From NCBI GenBank assembly GCA_965603205.1, contig CBFDCC010000006.1, positions 193,313 to 257,312 on the forward strand: a stretch of DNA of 64,000 nucleotides. Direction: 5' to 3'. This document shows positions 1-10,069 of this stretch, piece after piece. The notes below the pieces were generated by a model. It searched no databases and was not told where the DNA came from. It saw nothing but the letters and a program-made list of their open reading frames with translations. The stretch is from Temperatibacter sp965603205. Its GTDB lineage: Bacteria > Pseudomonadota > Alphaproteobacteria > Sphingomonadales > Kordiimonadaceae. The stretch's first letter is position 1. Every line of letters starts with the position of its first letter. The position numbers and the translations under genes are program-made.

Positions 1-255
1 ACAGGCGCGCGTGTTCCAGACCCAGACCTATATGAACAATACCAAACAGTGGTTAGCCATTATGAGGGCATGCTTGGTCATTATGACGAACTTGTTGCCG
101 TTCGTATGGCACGCAAACACATTGGTTGGTATACAAAAGGCCTGTCAGGGTCTGCTGAATTCCGTAATAAGGTAAATAGATTAGAGAGCGTTAATGAGGT
201 TATGGAAGCCTTAAAGGTCTTCTACATGCCCCTTTGTGAAGAAATGGCGGCCTAA
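1..255 (+). CDS. dusB: tRNA-dihydrouridine synthase (DusB/NifR3), C-terminal end only
   Basis: The reading frame is open from base 1 and ends in TAA at 253-255, so the window cuts the gene and only the last 84 residues are present. The tail with HYEGML, ARKHIGWY and a closing helix is typical of the C-terminal helical domain of DusB, which reduces uridine in the tRNA D-loop using FMN and NADPH. The catalytic barrel is outside the window. In alphaproteobacteria dusB (old name nifR3) directly precedes ntrB, and here ntrB starts immediately after the stop codon, which supports both calls. Confidence 0.9.
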   Translation, partial: TGARVPDPDLYEQYQTVVSHYEGMLGHYDELVAVRMARKHIGWYTKGLSGSAEFRNKVNRLESVNEVMEALKVFYMPLCEEMAA

Positions 256-1389
256 GTGATGACTGCTAATGACCATATAACCTCTAGTAATGGCATTAGC
301 GCAGAAGAACTGCTAGATAATTTACCTGATACACTTCTTGTTCTGGATAACACTGATACCATCATTAATGTTCATGGTAATTTTGAGACATTGTTTCAGA
401 AAAATATCACATCAATAATTGGCAAAAACATCAGCCAAATGTGCTGCGATATACGTTTAGCAGACATCATTGAACGCGTACGAAGAAGTCAAAGCGATAT
501 TTCCGTACGCGATATTAAAATTCATGGTTTTACTGCTCATGAAGACAATCTCGACATATATTGTCACATGATGAATGACGGTAATATATTACTCACCTTG
601 AGTATAAGAAATTTACCCGGCCTCACAGATAAGAAAAGCGAATTGCAACGGGCAACTTTGACTGCGAAGGGGCTTGCCGCCATGTTAGCCCACGAAATTA
701 AGAACCCGCTATCTGGCATTAAAGGTGCTGCTCAGTTAGTTGCGCGTAAAATAGGTGAGGGTGACCGTAAGCTTACTGATGTTATTATTAAAGAAGTAGA
801 CCGTATCCGTATATTGCTAGATGAGTTGGAGACTTTCACAAACCCCGGGGAACAAGAGCAGTCCTCTGTTAATATACACGAGGCGCTAAATCACGCTGTT
901 GAAGTAGCGCGTGCAGGGTTTGGCGCATCTGCAAGTATATATCCAAATTTTGACCCATCATTACCAGAAGTTGCGGGGCATTTTGATCAATTGGTTCAGG
1001 TGTTTTTAAACCTCATTAAAAATGCAGTTGAAGCCGCGGGGCCTGAATGTCATCTAAAGATTACAACAGCTTATAGTCATGGGCTATGGGTCACCATGGA
1101 TGATGGATCTAAAAATAGATTAGCTATTGAAGTCAGTATTGAAGACAATGGACCCGGTATTAAGGAGAGCATGAAAAAACATCTGTTTGATCCATTTGTC
1201 ACGAATAAAGAGGGTGGAAGTGGGCTTGGTCTAGCCGTTGTAGCGCAATATATAGCCAATATGGGTGGTTTTATCGAATGTGAGAATGGCAGAGAGCAAG
1301 GCGCTATCTTTACAGGCCATTTACAAGCTTTCAGTGATTATGAGAATACTTCTAATTCGCAAGCTTCTAACAAGGAGACTAACGCGTGA
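256..1389 (+). CDS. ntrB: Nitrogen regulation sensor histidine kinase NtrB
   Basis: Cytoplasmic kinase that phosphorylates or dephosphorylates NtrC according to nitrogen status (family knowledge). Seen: PAS-like sensor region at about residues 15-120, H-box AHEIKNP with phospho-acceptor His146, N-box NLIKNAVEAA, G1 box EDNGPGI and G2 box GSGLGL. No membrane segment, as expected for NtrB rather than NtrY. Length 377 aa is normal. The start may be GTG at 256 or ATG at 259; both directly follow the dusB stop. The 3' end overlaps the start of ntrC by 4 nt, so the two are translationally coupled. Confidence 0.95.
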   Translation: MMTANDHITSSNGISAEELLDNLPDTLLVLDNTDTIINVHGNFETLFQKNITSIIGKNISQMCCDIRLADIIERVRRSQSDISVRDIKIHGFTAHEDNLDIYCHMMNDGNILLTLSIRNLPGLTDKKSELQRATLTAKGLAAMLAHEIKNPLSGIKGAAQLVARKIGEGDRKLTDVIIKEVDRIRILLDELETFTNPGEQEQSSVNIHEALNHAVEVARAGFGASASIYPNFDPSLPEVAGHFDQLVQVFLNLIKNAVEAAGPECHLKITTAYSHGLWVTMDDGSKNRLAIEVSIEDNGPGIKESMKKHLFDPFVTNKEGGSGLGLAVVAQYIANMGGFIECENGREQGAIFTGHLQAFSDYENTSNSQASNKETNA

Positions 1390-2870
1390 CTTTCGTACCA
1401 GAAATAATTGTTGCAGATGATGATAGTGCTATTAGATTAGTTGTTGGCGAAGCTCTTCGTCATGAGGGGTGGAACGTTATCGAGGCCGAGAATATTCTTG
1501 AACTACGTGATCATGTTAACTCTGGCCGCGGTCATGTAGTGATAACCGATGTCATCATGCCGGGCGGTAATGGTCTTGAGGAATTAACGCGGCTTGCAGT
1601 TGACAGACCCGACTTGCCATTTTTGGTAATGAGCGCACAAAATACACTGAGCACCGCTATGGAGGCCAGTAAACGTGGTGCAATGGATTATATTCCAAAG
1701 CCATTTGATATCAATGAATTAGTTGACTTAGTTAAAGTAGCGTTATCTAAGAATTCTATTGATGATACCGTTATACCTGTGCCCCTCGAAGAGGGGGAAA
1801 GTCTTATCATAGGCCGCTCACCCGCTATGCAGGAGGTCTACCGCATTATGGCGCGAGTTGTAGGCACTGATCTTACTGTTTTAATAGAAGGTGAGAGCGG
1901 GACTGGCAAAGAGCTGGTAGCTAGAGAAATGCATCAACATAGCAAACGTAAGAGTAATCCGTTTGTCGCTGTTAACATGGCAGCAGTGCCTAAAGAATTG
2001 ATTGAAAGCGAGTTGTTCGGTCATGAACGTGGTGCTTTTACAGGTGCATTACAGCGATCAATGGGTCGTTTTGGTCAAGCGCGTGGTGGCACGCTATTCT
2101 TAGATGAAATTGGGGATATGCCACTAGATGCGCAAACACGGTTATTGCGCGTATTGCAAGAGGGTGAATATCATAGTGTTGGTGGTCAAGCTCTTCAAAA
2201 GGCTGATGTGCGTGTTATAGCAGCCACTAATAAAGATTTAGGTCTACTCGTTAAAGAGGGTAAGTTTCGAGAAGATTTATATTTCAGGCTGAATGTTGTA
2301 CCAATTCAAGTGCCGCCACTACGCTCGCGACTTGAGGATATATCGTCACTCGTGAAGCATTTTTTAGCCAAAGCCTCTTCTGAGGGGGTAAGCAATAAAT
2401 CAATAGGAGATAAGGCGTTAGCCTTATTCCAAACGTATTCATGGCCCGGTAATGTGCGTGAATTAGAAAACATGGTACAAAGGTTATGTGTTTTATATGC
2501 AGAAGACAGGTTAACGCCAGCCATTGTTAAGAGAGAATTTGACGCGCGCAGTGAGAAAAATAGTATTCATGTCGATGATATTACATCTGCTAAAGTCGTT
2601 AATTACAATGAGGAAGGTCTGCGTGAAACCGTGTCACGCCACTTAGATCGCTACTTTGCAGCTCATGACTCTGGATTTCCACCAAATGGTATCTATCAGC
2701 GTATATTGCATGAAATTGAAATACCACTTCTTGAAAAAACATTAGGACTAGCTGATGGAAATCAAGTTAAAACAGCAGAATTGCTTGGTTTAAATCGTAA
2801 TACTCTTCGTAAAAAACTTAACGAACATGGTATTGTTGTGATGAAATCTGGTAATTCAAAAAATAAATAA
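1386..2870 (+). CDS. ntrC: Nitrogen regulation response regulator NtrC, sigma-54 activator
   Basis: Activator of sigma-54 promoters under nitrogen limitation. Seen in order: receiver domain with phospho-acceptor Asp55 (VVITDVIMP), AAA+ domain with Walker A GESGTGKE, an intact sigma-54 contact loop GAFTGA, Walker B GGTLFLDEIGDMP, and a Fis-type helix-turn-helix at the C-terminus (KTAELLGLNRNTLRKKL). Length 494 aa is usual. GTG start at 1386 overlapping the ntrB stop. The intact GAFTGA contrasts with the paralogue NtrX at 5371-6765. Confidence 0.96.
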   Translation: MTFVPEIIVADDDSAIRLVVGEALRHEGWNVIEAENILELRDHVNSGRGHVVITDVIMPGGNGLEELTRLAVDRPDLPFLVMSAQNTLSTAMEASKRGAMDYIPKPFDINELVDLVKVALSKNSIDDTVIPVPLEEGESLIIGRSPAMQEVYRIMARVVGTDLTVLIEGESGTGKELVAREMHQHSKRKSNPFVAVNMAAVPKELIESELFGHERGAFTGALQRSMGRFGQARGGTLFLDEIGDMPLDAQTRLLRVLQEGEYHSVGGQALQKADVRVIAATNKDLGLLVKEGKFREDLYFRLNVVPIQVPPLRSRLEDISSLVKHFLAKASSEGVSNKSIGDKALALFQTYSWPGNVRELENMVQRLCVLYAEDRLTPAIVKREFDARSEKNSIHVDDITSAKVVNYNEEGLRETVSRHLDRYFAAHDSGFPPNGIYQRILHEIEIPLLEKTLGLADGNQVKTAELLGLNRNTLRKKLNEHGIVVMKSGNSKNK

Positions 2871-2887
2871 TAACAAAATTTAAATTT

Positions 2888-2909
2888 ATATCACTTTTAA
2901 GTGTGATAT
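2888..2909. promoter_or_regulatory. Inverted repeat between ntrC and ntrY
   Basis: Seven-base perfect arms ATATCAC and GTGATAT separated by 8 nt, in the 61-nt gap between ntrC and ntrY. It is not followed by a clear T-run, so an operator or weak attenuator is likelier than an intrinsic terminator. No protein is assigned to it. Confidence 0.35.
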
Positions 2910-2931
2910 TTCTGGTACTATTGTTGTAAAT

Positions 2932-5331
2932 ATGCATCATGTCTTTATGAAGAATGTAGAGCCATTAAAATCTGATGCTGCAGTTGATCCTGATGAGGAT
3001 TATTTAAGCACACCTATTCCACAGGATATGCTCTCTGACGTTGGTACTGGCACGCGCCCATTAAGCCGTACTAGGGCAAAATTTCTACTATGGGCGAGAA
3101 GACATAATTTGGGCCGACGCCTAGAATTATTGTTATCAATTTTGGCTGTTATAGCTGCTATCGCCACTTATGTGACAATATCGCGTAAATCTGCTCCGTT
3201 TGAGGTGACCTCAGGCCGAACCACGCAGGTTTTATTGATTGTGGCTTTGGTCTTAATACTAGCTATGGCCACAATAATTGGTCGTAGGGTTACAAAATTT
3301 TTACTAGCTCGCAAACTTAATGCACCAGGATCACGTCTTCATACACGTGTTCTTACCGTATTTTCAGCAATCGCGATTACACCGCCTATCATCATGGCTA
3401 TATTCTCGGCCTCGTTTTTGGAATTAAGTGTACAATCGTGGTTCAGCGAAAAAGTCCGTAACACTATTAATAATTCATTAGAAGTTGCTGAGGGATATCT
3501 AGTAGAGCACCGGGCTAATACCGAGAAGGATTTGTTGGCAATTGTTTTTGCCTATAATCGCTTGTCGCCCAGCATGCAGAATGATTCCATTACATTGCAA
3601 CAACTAGCCTCTGACGCGTTAAATACTCGGCTATTATCAGAAGTTTTGATAATCGAAGAGCGCGGCGGGCAGGGGGCTGTTATTGCAAGAGCAAGTAATA
3701 CACTTGGATTGGGCACATCTAGATTAACAAGTGAATTAATAAGCCGTGTACGTAATGGCGATGTTGTCGTCGTGCCTAATATGGTAGACAGCACTGTTTA
3801 TGGTATCATGCGCTTGCAAAATTTTTTGCAGCCCACCTATGTTTTCGTGTCACGTGATTTAGACCCTAAAGTTCTAGAGTATCTGCAAGCAACTAGAGAA
3901 GCTGTGACTGATTATGCTAACCTAGAAGGTGAGAAATCAAATATTTTATTCCAATTTAATGCGGTCTTTATCTTGGTTGCTTTGCTCATACTTTTAGCAG
4001 CTATTCTATTTGGATTACGGTTCTCTAGCCGTCTGGTGACACCGCTTGTGCACCTTGTTGATGCCGCTGAACGTGTGGGTAAGGGTGACCTTGAAGCACG
4101 CGTGCCGTATAGTTCAAGTGCTGATGAAGTAGGCACCTTAAGTCGTGCATTTAACCGTATGACAGATCAGTTAGCATTAAGCCAAACGGAATTAATTTCC
4201 ACGAACCAGGAATTAGATGAGCGTCGCCGTTTCTTAGAGGAAGTTCTGGCAGGTGTTTCGGCTGGTGTTATTGGACTTAATACTGATAGTACGATATTTA
4301 TGCCCAATAGATCCGCCTGTGAGTTGCTACATATTCCAAAAGAAAAAATGATAAATGCTATGCTCGTTGATATAGTGCCTGAAATGGGGCCACTATTAGA
4401 GCAGGCTCAAAGATCAGAGGAATATCTAGCAACGGGTCAAATAGAGCTTGAAATAGAAAGACAACCTGTAACGCTACTTGTACGTATTTCAGTTGAAATG
4501 GAAAATGAGCAAGCGCTGGGTTATGTGGTGACGTTTGATGATCTAACTGATCAATTAGCTGATCAACGTACAGCTGCGTGGGCCGATGTGGCACGTCGTA
4601 TTGCCCACGAAATTAAAAACCCGCTCACACCTATTCAATTATCCGCTGAACGACTTAAACGCAAATATAGTAAAGAAATTCTTTCCGAACCACATGTGTT
4701 TGAACAATGTACAGAGACTATAATAAGGCAAGTAGGTGACCTTCGGCGTATGGTTGATGAATTTTCTTCTTTCTCTCGCATGCCCAAACCTGTGTTTAAA
4801 CAGGCCGATATTCAGGATGTTATAAGACAAGCCGTGTTTTTGCAGGATGTGGCTTGGCGCGAGATTAGAATTAGGCTAACGACGGATGGCCCGATTCATC
4901 CCATTATCTGCGATGGTCGATTATTAGGACAAGCCTTAACTAATATCATTAAAAATGCTGCAGAGTCCGTAACTGCTCGCATTCACGAAGAAGCCAAAGA
5001 CAATAATGATACATCTGAATTAGGATGGGTAGACATCACTTTATCACAAAGTGACGACCATACATTAATTCTAATACAGGATAATGGTATTGGCCTTCCA
5101 CCAGAGCAAAAAGATAGATTAATGGACCCTTATGTAACAACCCGCGCTACAGGCACAGGGTTGGGTCTGGCTATCGTGCGTAAAATTATTGAAGAGCATG
5201 GTGGCCGTGTCCGATTAAAAGACCGAATGCCAATAGGGGCTATAGCTGAAATTTATTTCAGTCATGCCGCACTTGTTAAACGCGCTCATGAAAGTGAACA
5301 ACAAACCGAAGATGAAACAAATGCAATCTAA
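2932..5331 (+). CDS. ntrY: Membrane sensor histidine kinase NtrY
   Basis: Transmembrane kinase partner of NtrX, linked in alphaproteobacteria to nitrogen and redox sensing (family knowledge). Seen: hydrophobic segments near residues 65-85, 100-120, 140-165 and 340-365 enclosing a periplasmic sensor loop, a HAMP linker, a PAS-like domain, the H-box AHEIKNPLTPIQLSAERL, N-box NIIKNAAES, and ATP-lid glycines DNGIGL and GTGLGLAIV. 799 aa is typical. ATG at 2932 is used; ATG at 2947 is an alternative because no strong ribosome site precedes either. Confidence 0.94.
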   Translation: MHHVFMKNVEPLKSDAAVDPDEDYLSTPIPQDMLSDVGTGTRPLSRTRAKFLLWARRHNLGRRLELLLSILAVIAAIATYVTISRKSAPFEVTSGRTTQVLLIVALVLILAMATIIGRRVTKFLLARKLNAPGSRLHTRVLTVFSAIAITPPIIMAIFSASFLELSVQSWFSEKVRNTINNSLEVAEGYLVEHRANTEKDLLAIVFAYNRLSPSMQNDSITLQQLASDALNTRLLSEVLIIEERGGQGAVIARASNTLGLGTSRLTSELISRVRNGDVVVVPNMVDSTVYGIMRLQNFLQPTYVFVSRDLDPKVLEYLQATREAVTDYANLEGEKSNILFQFNAVFILVALLILLAAILFGLRFSSRLVTPLVHLVDAAERVGKGDLEARVPYSSSADEVGTLSRAFNRMTDQLALSQTELISTNQELDERRRFLEEVLAGVSAGVIGLNTDSTIFMPNRSACELLHIPKEKMINAMLVDIVPEMGPLLEQAQRSEEYLATGQIELEIERQPVTLLVRISVEMENEQALGYVVTFDDLTDQLADQRTAAWADVARRIAHEIKNPLTPIQLSAERLKRKYSKEILSEPHVFEQCTETIIRQVGDLRRMVDEFSSFSRMPKPVFKQADIQDVIRQAVFLQDVAWREIRIRLTTDGPIHPIICDGRLLGQALTNIIKNAAESVTARIHEEAKDNNDTSELGWVDITLSQSDDHTLILIQDNGIGLPPEQKDRLMDPYVTTRATGTGLGLAIVRKIIEEHGGRVRLKDRMPIGAIAEIYFSHAALVKRAHESEQQTEDETNAI

Positions 5332-5370
5332 TATTATTCAAATAAAAATGCTGTCAGGAGTATTATAATA

Positions 5371-6765
5371 ATGGCTCAGGAAATTCTTGTTGTCGATGAT
5401 GAGGCAGATATTCGTGATTTAGTCTGCGGTATTCTTGAAGATGAGGGCTATACAACACGCTCAGCCAAGGATAGCGATACTGCACTAGCAGCTATTGAAG
5501 CACGTCTACCAGCCCTGCTTGTGTTGGACGTTTGGCTCCAAGGTAGCAAACTTGATGGCTTAGAACTACTAGAGCTGCTTAAAAGTAGACATAAAGATTT
5601 ACCAGTTGTGATCATATCTGGGCACGGTAATGTAGAAACCGCAGTGGCTGCTATTAAAAAAGGCGCATATGACTTTATTGAAAAACCATTTGAAACTGAT
5701 CATCTTTTGCATACAATCGAACGCGCTACTGAGGCAGATAAGTTAAAAAAAGAAAATGAAGAGCTAAAGAAACGCTCTGCTTATACCATTAAGCTTGATG
5801 GCAGGTCTGCTAATATAAATGCTGTTAAGCAAACCATTGAAAAAGTAGCTGGAACCAATAGTCGTATATTAATTGAGGGTGCATCAGGTACTGGTAAAGA
5901 AGTCGCCGCCCGCATGATCCATGACCGCTCTCTGCGTTCTGAAGGTTCTTTCTTATTAGTTAGCGCCGCCTCGATGGAGCCGCAGCGTATGGAACACGAA
6001 CTCTTTGGTGTAGAACAAAATGGTGGTGTTGTTAAAACAGGCTTATTTGAGCGAGCACACGGTGGAACATTATTCATCGACGAAGTTGCAGATATGCCCC
6101 TTCCAACACAAGGTAAAATCCTAAGAGTGTTGACAGATCAAGCGTTTGAACGGGTTGGCGGTTCAAATCGTGTCGAGGTAGATGTTCGTGTTATTTCTGC
6201 TACATCACGGAATTTACTTTCAGAGATAGAAGTAGGCCGTTTTAGAGAGGATTTATTCCATCGCTTAAATGTTGTCCCACTTTATATGCCTTCCCTTAAT
6301 GAGAGACGTGAAGATATTCCAGAACTGGCTTCCCTCTTCATGGTTAGGATATGCGAGGCCACTGGCCGGCAGAGCTTATCGTTAGAAGATGATGCAATTG
6401 CAGCAATTCAAGCATATGATTGGCCAGGCAATGTTAGGCAATTAAAGAATATTATCGAGCGCCTGGTAATCATGGCTGAGAGCGAGCATGAAGGTAAGGT
6501 TTCGGCTAATCAATTACCAAAAGAGATATTTATGGGTAGTGATGACCTTATGGCCAATAATCAAAACGTCTCTATCATGAGTACACCACTTAGGGAAGCT
6601 AGAGAATCTTTTGAACGTGAGTATTTGAAAGTTCAAGTGAATAGGTTTAATGGTAATATTTCTAAAACAGCGTCCTTTATAGGGATGGAACGTTCTGCTT
6701 TGCACCGCAAGTTAAAAGCCTTAGGCTTGACTGGCAATGGTCGCTCAGCAGAAGATGAAGTATAA
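5371..6765 (+). CDS. ntrX: Response regulator NtrX, with a degenerate GAFTGA loop
   Basis: Partner of NtrY. Receiver with LLVLDVWLQG phospho-acceptor region, AAA+ domain with Walker A GASGTGKE and Walker B GGTLFIDEVADMP, and a C-terminal Fis-type HTH (ISKTASFIGMERSALHRKL). At the place where NtrC has GAFTGA, this protein has GVEQNGGVVKTGLFERA, so the sigma-54 contact motif is missing. Loss of the motif is known in several alphaproteobacterial NtrX proteins and suggests it acts without sigma-54. 464 aa; about 40 nt after ntrY, same operon. Confidence 0.94.
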   Translation: MAQEILVVDDEADIRDLVCGILEDEGYTTRSAKDSDTALAAIEARLPALLVLDVWLQGSKLDGLELLELLKSRHKDLPVVIISGHGNVETAVAAIKKGAYDFIEKPFETDHLLHTIERATEADKLKKENEELKKRSAYTIKLDGRSANINAVKQTIEKVAGTNSRILIEGASGTGKEVAARMIHDRSLRSEGSFLLVSAASMEPQRMEHELFGVEQNGGVVKTGLFERAHGGTLFIDEVADMPLPTQGKILRVLTDQAFERVGGSNRVEVDVRVISATSRNLLSEIEVGRFREDLFHRLNVVPLYMPSLNERREDIPELASLFMVRICEATGRQSLSLEDDAIAAIQAYDWPGNVRQLKNIIERLVIMAESEHEGKVSANQLPKEIFMGSDDLMANNQNVSIMSTPLREARESFEREYLKVQVNRFNGNISKTASFIGMERSALHRKLKALGLTGNGRSAEDEV

Positions 6766-6799
6766 TTAACGCGGATAGATCAGCTTAGGGCAAAATGAT

Positions 6800-8176
6800 A
6801 TGCAAATAATTGTTTGTGGTGCGGGGCAGGTTGGGTTTAACATTGCTAAACACCTATCTCTTCAAAATAATGATGTAACGGTTATCGATCGTTCACCAGA
6901 TTTGATCAGAAAAATCAGTGAATCCCTCGATGTTAAAGGTATTGTAGGTCATGCCTCTGATCCTTTCATGTTGGAAAAAGCAAACGCAGAAGATGCTGAT
7001 TTGATTGTTGCTGTCACACTGTCTGATGAAGTGAATATGGTTGCCTGTCAGGTGGCGCACTCACTTTTTAAGGTGCAGACAAAGATAGCTCGCATCAGAA
7101 ATCAGGCTTATCTAAAATCAAAATGGGCCGATCTGTTCAATAAGGCTAACATGCCTATTGATGTTATTATATCACCTGAAAAGGAAATTGCTGAAGCTCT
7201 CAGACGTCGCCTAGAGTTGCCTGGCGCGTTTAATATGGTGCCTTTCGTCAACGGCAAAGTTCATGTTATTGGTATGAGATTAGAAGAAGATTGCCCAGTC
7301 GTTGAGACACCACTGCGCCAACTCACAGAATTATTCCCTAGCTTGCAAACAACAGTTATGGCTGTATCTCGTGGTGATAAAGTTTTTGTACCATCATCGG
7401 CTGATCATATGCAGGTAGGGGATGAGGTCTATATTGCTGTGGATCAAAAACGCACAGCCCGAACCATGTCCGTATTCGGTCATGAAGAAAAAGAAGCGCG
7501 CCGTGTGGTAATTGTTGGGGGTGGAAATGTAGGTTTCTTTCTTGCTAGATCATTGGAAGAAAGCAATCCTAATTTGAATTTAAAACTCATTGAGATGAAT
7601 GAAGATCGCGCTGCGGTTATTGCTGAAAAATTGCAAAACACAGTTGTTATCAATGGTGACGCACTATCTAAAGAAATTATGTCAGAGGTTAATATTAGCG
7701 AGTCAGAAACTATTGTCTCCGTTGCTGATGATGACGAAGTTAATATTTTGACCTCATTATTAGCCAAACGAGAGGGCTGTGAGCGAGCCGTCGCACTCAT
7801 AAATAATCCAGTATATGGTACATTAACAGATTCATTAGGCATCGATGTGGCGCTTGATCCACGTGAAATCACTGTATCAACAATCCTGCGGCATATTAGA
7901 CGTGGACGCATCAGGGATTTATATTCTGTACGTGAAGGCGCTGCTGAAATTATTGAGGCAGAAGTTATTGAAGGTTCTGAGGTTAATGGTATGACCTTAA
8001 GTGAGATAAAAAATAGAAATTCCATCCGCTTTGGTATGATCGTACGTGGTGATGAAACTATTGTCCCAACAGGTGATACCCAGTTTGAGACGGGTGACCA
8101 TGTAATCATTCTAGCATTGTCAGAATCAGTTAAACGTGTGGAACAATTGTTTTCTGCTAAGGTTAATTTCTTTTAA
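6800..8176 (+). CDS. trkA: Trk potassium uptake regulatory subunit TrkA
   Basis: Peripheral cytoplasmic NAD(H)-binding gating subunit of the Trk potassium channel. Seen: two tandem RCK/TrkA-N Rossmann domains, the first with GAGQVGFNIA at residues 6-15 and the second with GGGNVGFFLA near residue 235, each followed by a TrkA-C region. 458 aa is full length. It directly precedes trkH with an 8-nt gap, so both channel subunits are co-transcribed; trkA downstream of ntrX is a common alphaproteobacterial arrangement. Confidence 0.95.
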   Translation: MQIIVCGAGQVGFNIAKHLSLQNNDVTVIDRSPDLIRKISESLDVKGIVGHASDPFMLEKANAEDADLIVAVTLSDEVNMVACQVAHSLFKVQTKIARIRNQAYLKSKWADLFNKANMPIDVIISPEKEIAEALRRRLELPGAFNMVPFVNGKVHVIGMRLEEDCPVVETPLRQLTELFPSLQTTVMAVSRGDKVFVPSSADHMQVGDEVYIAVDQKRTARTMSVFGHEEKEARRVVIVGGGNVGFFLARSLEESNPNLNLKLIEMNEDRAAVIAEKLQNTVVINGDALSKEIMSEVNISESETIVSVADDDEVNILTSLLAKREGCERAVALINNPVYGTLTDSLGIDVALDPREITVSTILRHIRRGRIRDLYSVREGAAEIIEAEVIEGSEVNGMTLSEIKNRNSIRFGMIVRGDETIVPTGDTQFETGDHVIILALSESVKRVEQLFSAKVNFF

Positions 8177-8184
8177 GGCATCTT

Positions 8185-9639
8185 ATGGGTTGGCTGAATA
8201 GAATATTATATTTGATTGGGTATTGGTTTTTAATCTATACCGTCATGCAAATTTTCCCACTTCTGGCTGCTATTACGCTCGGACAGGATAAAGTGGTAAC
8301 TAGCTTTGCTATGTCCATTATTATTAATGGTATGCTAGGAGGTGCTTTATATCTCGGCTTTAGGGGGCTCAGCCAGGCATACACTATCCGTATTTGGGTT
8401 TTACTGCCTTTCATTGGCATAATAGCCTCGGCTATTTCCATGTCACTACCATTTGCTTTTTATTATGAGGATGTTAGTTACGCTCAGATATTGTTTGAGG
8501 GCGTTTCAATTGTTACAACAACAGGTTCATCGGCCCTGCGTATTGGTGTTACAGAACCTTATGCACTCGTATTATGGCGTGCAATAGGTAGTTGGATCGG
8601 CGGATTTGGTGCGATTGTATTGATTCTGACGATCCTGACTCGCTTTAATAGTGGAGCATTAAATTTTCACCGTAGCCCTTTAACATATGGTCGTGACAAG
8701 GATGGTTTTGCGCTCATTCGTTCTGTAACAGAAGCTCTATTACCACTATATTGCTATCTAACCTTTGCTTGTTTCTTCATGCTTTGGGTTTTTGATATGC
8801 CTGGCTCTATTTCACTCGTCCATGCTCTAACTATTATTTCTACTGCTGGCATTGGCTTAGATGGTTTAGGTGGCGCGGTTGAAATTTCGGGTATGCTGAT
8901 GTTCATTACCAGTGTCTTCTTGGCGATTTCATGTATCAATCTTGATGTATTACTCGGTATTGGGCGCTTGTCTGGGCATAAACCTGTCAGATGTGTTGAA
9001 TATCGTGTTTTTGGTGAATTATTAGTTTTTGGATTTATTGGGCTTTATCTTATCCAGCTCATAGTCGGTCATTCCATTGGTCTTAACGAGACTTTGTTTG
9101 GACTATTATCAACCATGTCGACTACGGGTTGGTATACGGCAGATTTTCTTAGTTTAGTACGTGAAAACCTTGCCATATCCGTGGCTCTGGTATTTTTTGT
9201 TGTTATAGGTTCAGGGGTGGCGACGACAGGTGGCGGCATTGGCATATTACGATTTGTCATATTGATTATTCAGGGCCGTGCAGAGCTAAGTAGGTTAGCG
9301 CACCCCCATGGTGTCATCAGGCTCAAGCTGGGCCGTCAAATAATAGAATCTAGGGACTTGCAAGCTATTTGGATGCTTACCGTTGGGTTTATTTTATCTT
9401 TAATCATCGGGGCCCTGATTTTATCAGTGATGAATATCCCATTTCAGGATGCTATTGCCCTTTCTATCGCAGCTATGACGACAACAGGACCAATAGCTGA
9501 ACTTATATCGCCGTATTTTACAGGCTATGGTGGGTTAATGGATGGTGAATATATCGTTTTGAGCTGTTTAATGATTATAGGCAGGCTAGACACATCGCTA
9601 TTTCTAGTCTTTTTTGCTCGTTTTTTCTGGCGTGGCTAA
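8185..9639 (+). CDS. trkH: Trk potassium transporter membrane subunit TrkH
   Basis: Inner-membrane ion-conducting subunit. The sequence is almost wholly hydrophobic, with about ten membrane spans and the four half-helix selectivity-filter loops of the TrkH/Ktr superfamily: TTTGSSA, STAGIGL, STTGWY and TTTGPIA. 484 aa is normal. It follows trkA closely and ends 165 nt before hfq. Confidence 0.95.
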   Translation: MGWLNRILYLIGYWFLIYTVMQIFPLLAAITLGQDKVVTSFAMSIIINGMLGGALYLGFRGLSQAYTIRIWVLLPFIGIIASAISMSLPFAFYYEDVSYAQILFEGVSIVTTTGSSALRIGVTEPYALVLWRAIGSWIGGFGAIVLILTILTRFNSGALNFHRSPLTYGRDKDGFALIRSVTEALLPLYCYLTFACFFMLWVFDMPGSISLVHALTIISTAGIGLDGLGGAVEISGMLMFITSVFLAISCINLDVLLGIGRLSGHKPVRCVEYRVFGELLVFGFIGLYLIQLIVGHSIGLNETLFGLLSTMSTTGWYTADFLSLVRENLAISVALVFFVVIGSGVATTGGGIGILRFVILIIQGRAELSRLAHPHGVIRLKLGRQIIESRDLQAIWMLTVGFILSLIIGALILSVMNIPFQDAIALSIAAMTTTGPIAELISPYFTGYGGLMDGEYIVLSCLMIIGRLDTSLFLVFFARFFWRG

Positions 9640-9804
9640 ACTTTTGAATTATATCCAATAAAATATAGCCAAATGCTTGCTTTTTTGACATAATGCAGCC
9701 TGGATGAAGGGTGAGTAACATTACTCGAACATTCACATATAGGCTGTGACCTATAAGGTCATGAAAATAAAAGAAAAAATATAAGAAAGAAGAAACAGAC
9801 AGCC

Positions 9805-10053
9805 ATGGCAGATAAAAATCAAAATTTACAAGATGTTTTCTTAAATTCTGTACGTAAATCAAAAACTTCAGTGACTGTGTTTTTAGTCAATGGCGTTAAA
9901 CTGCAAGGCATGATTACTTGGTTCGATAATTTCTGTGTATTACTACGCAGAGACGGCCATAGTCAGCTTGTTTATAAGCATGCTATTTCTACAGTGATGC
10001 CGTCAGGTCCAGTTCAATTATTTGAACCTGAAAAAGAAGGCATGGAAGACTAA
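9805..10053 (+). CDS. hfq: RNA chaperone Hfq
   Basis: Hexameric Sm-like RNA chaperone that pairs small RNAs with mRNAs. Seen: Sm1 motif region QDVFLNSVRKSKTSVTVFLVNGVKLQG and the Sm2 signature YKHAISTVMP that lines the proximal poly-U site. 82 aa, short C-terminal tail as in other alphaproteobacteria. A purine-rich leader (AAAGAAGAAACAG) precedes the ATG. The 165-nt upstream gap suggests its own promoter. Confidence 0.97.
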   Translation: MADKNQNLQDVFLNSVRKSKTSVTVFLVNGVKLQGMITWFDNFCVLLRRDGHSQLVYKHAISTVMPSGPVQLFEPEKEGMED

Positions 10054-10069
10054 GTCTTCTTTTTAAAAT

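Noticed and set aside
7480..8109. 209-codon antisense frame inside trkA
   Set aside because: Mirror of a well-supported gene; Ser/Thr/Ile-rich antisense composition.
9640..9804. Possible promoter (TTGACA near 9686) before hfq
   Set aside because: No matching -10 box at a suitable distance; a promoter is expected here but I cannot place it.
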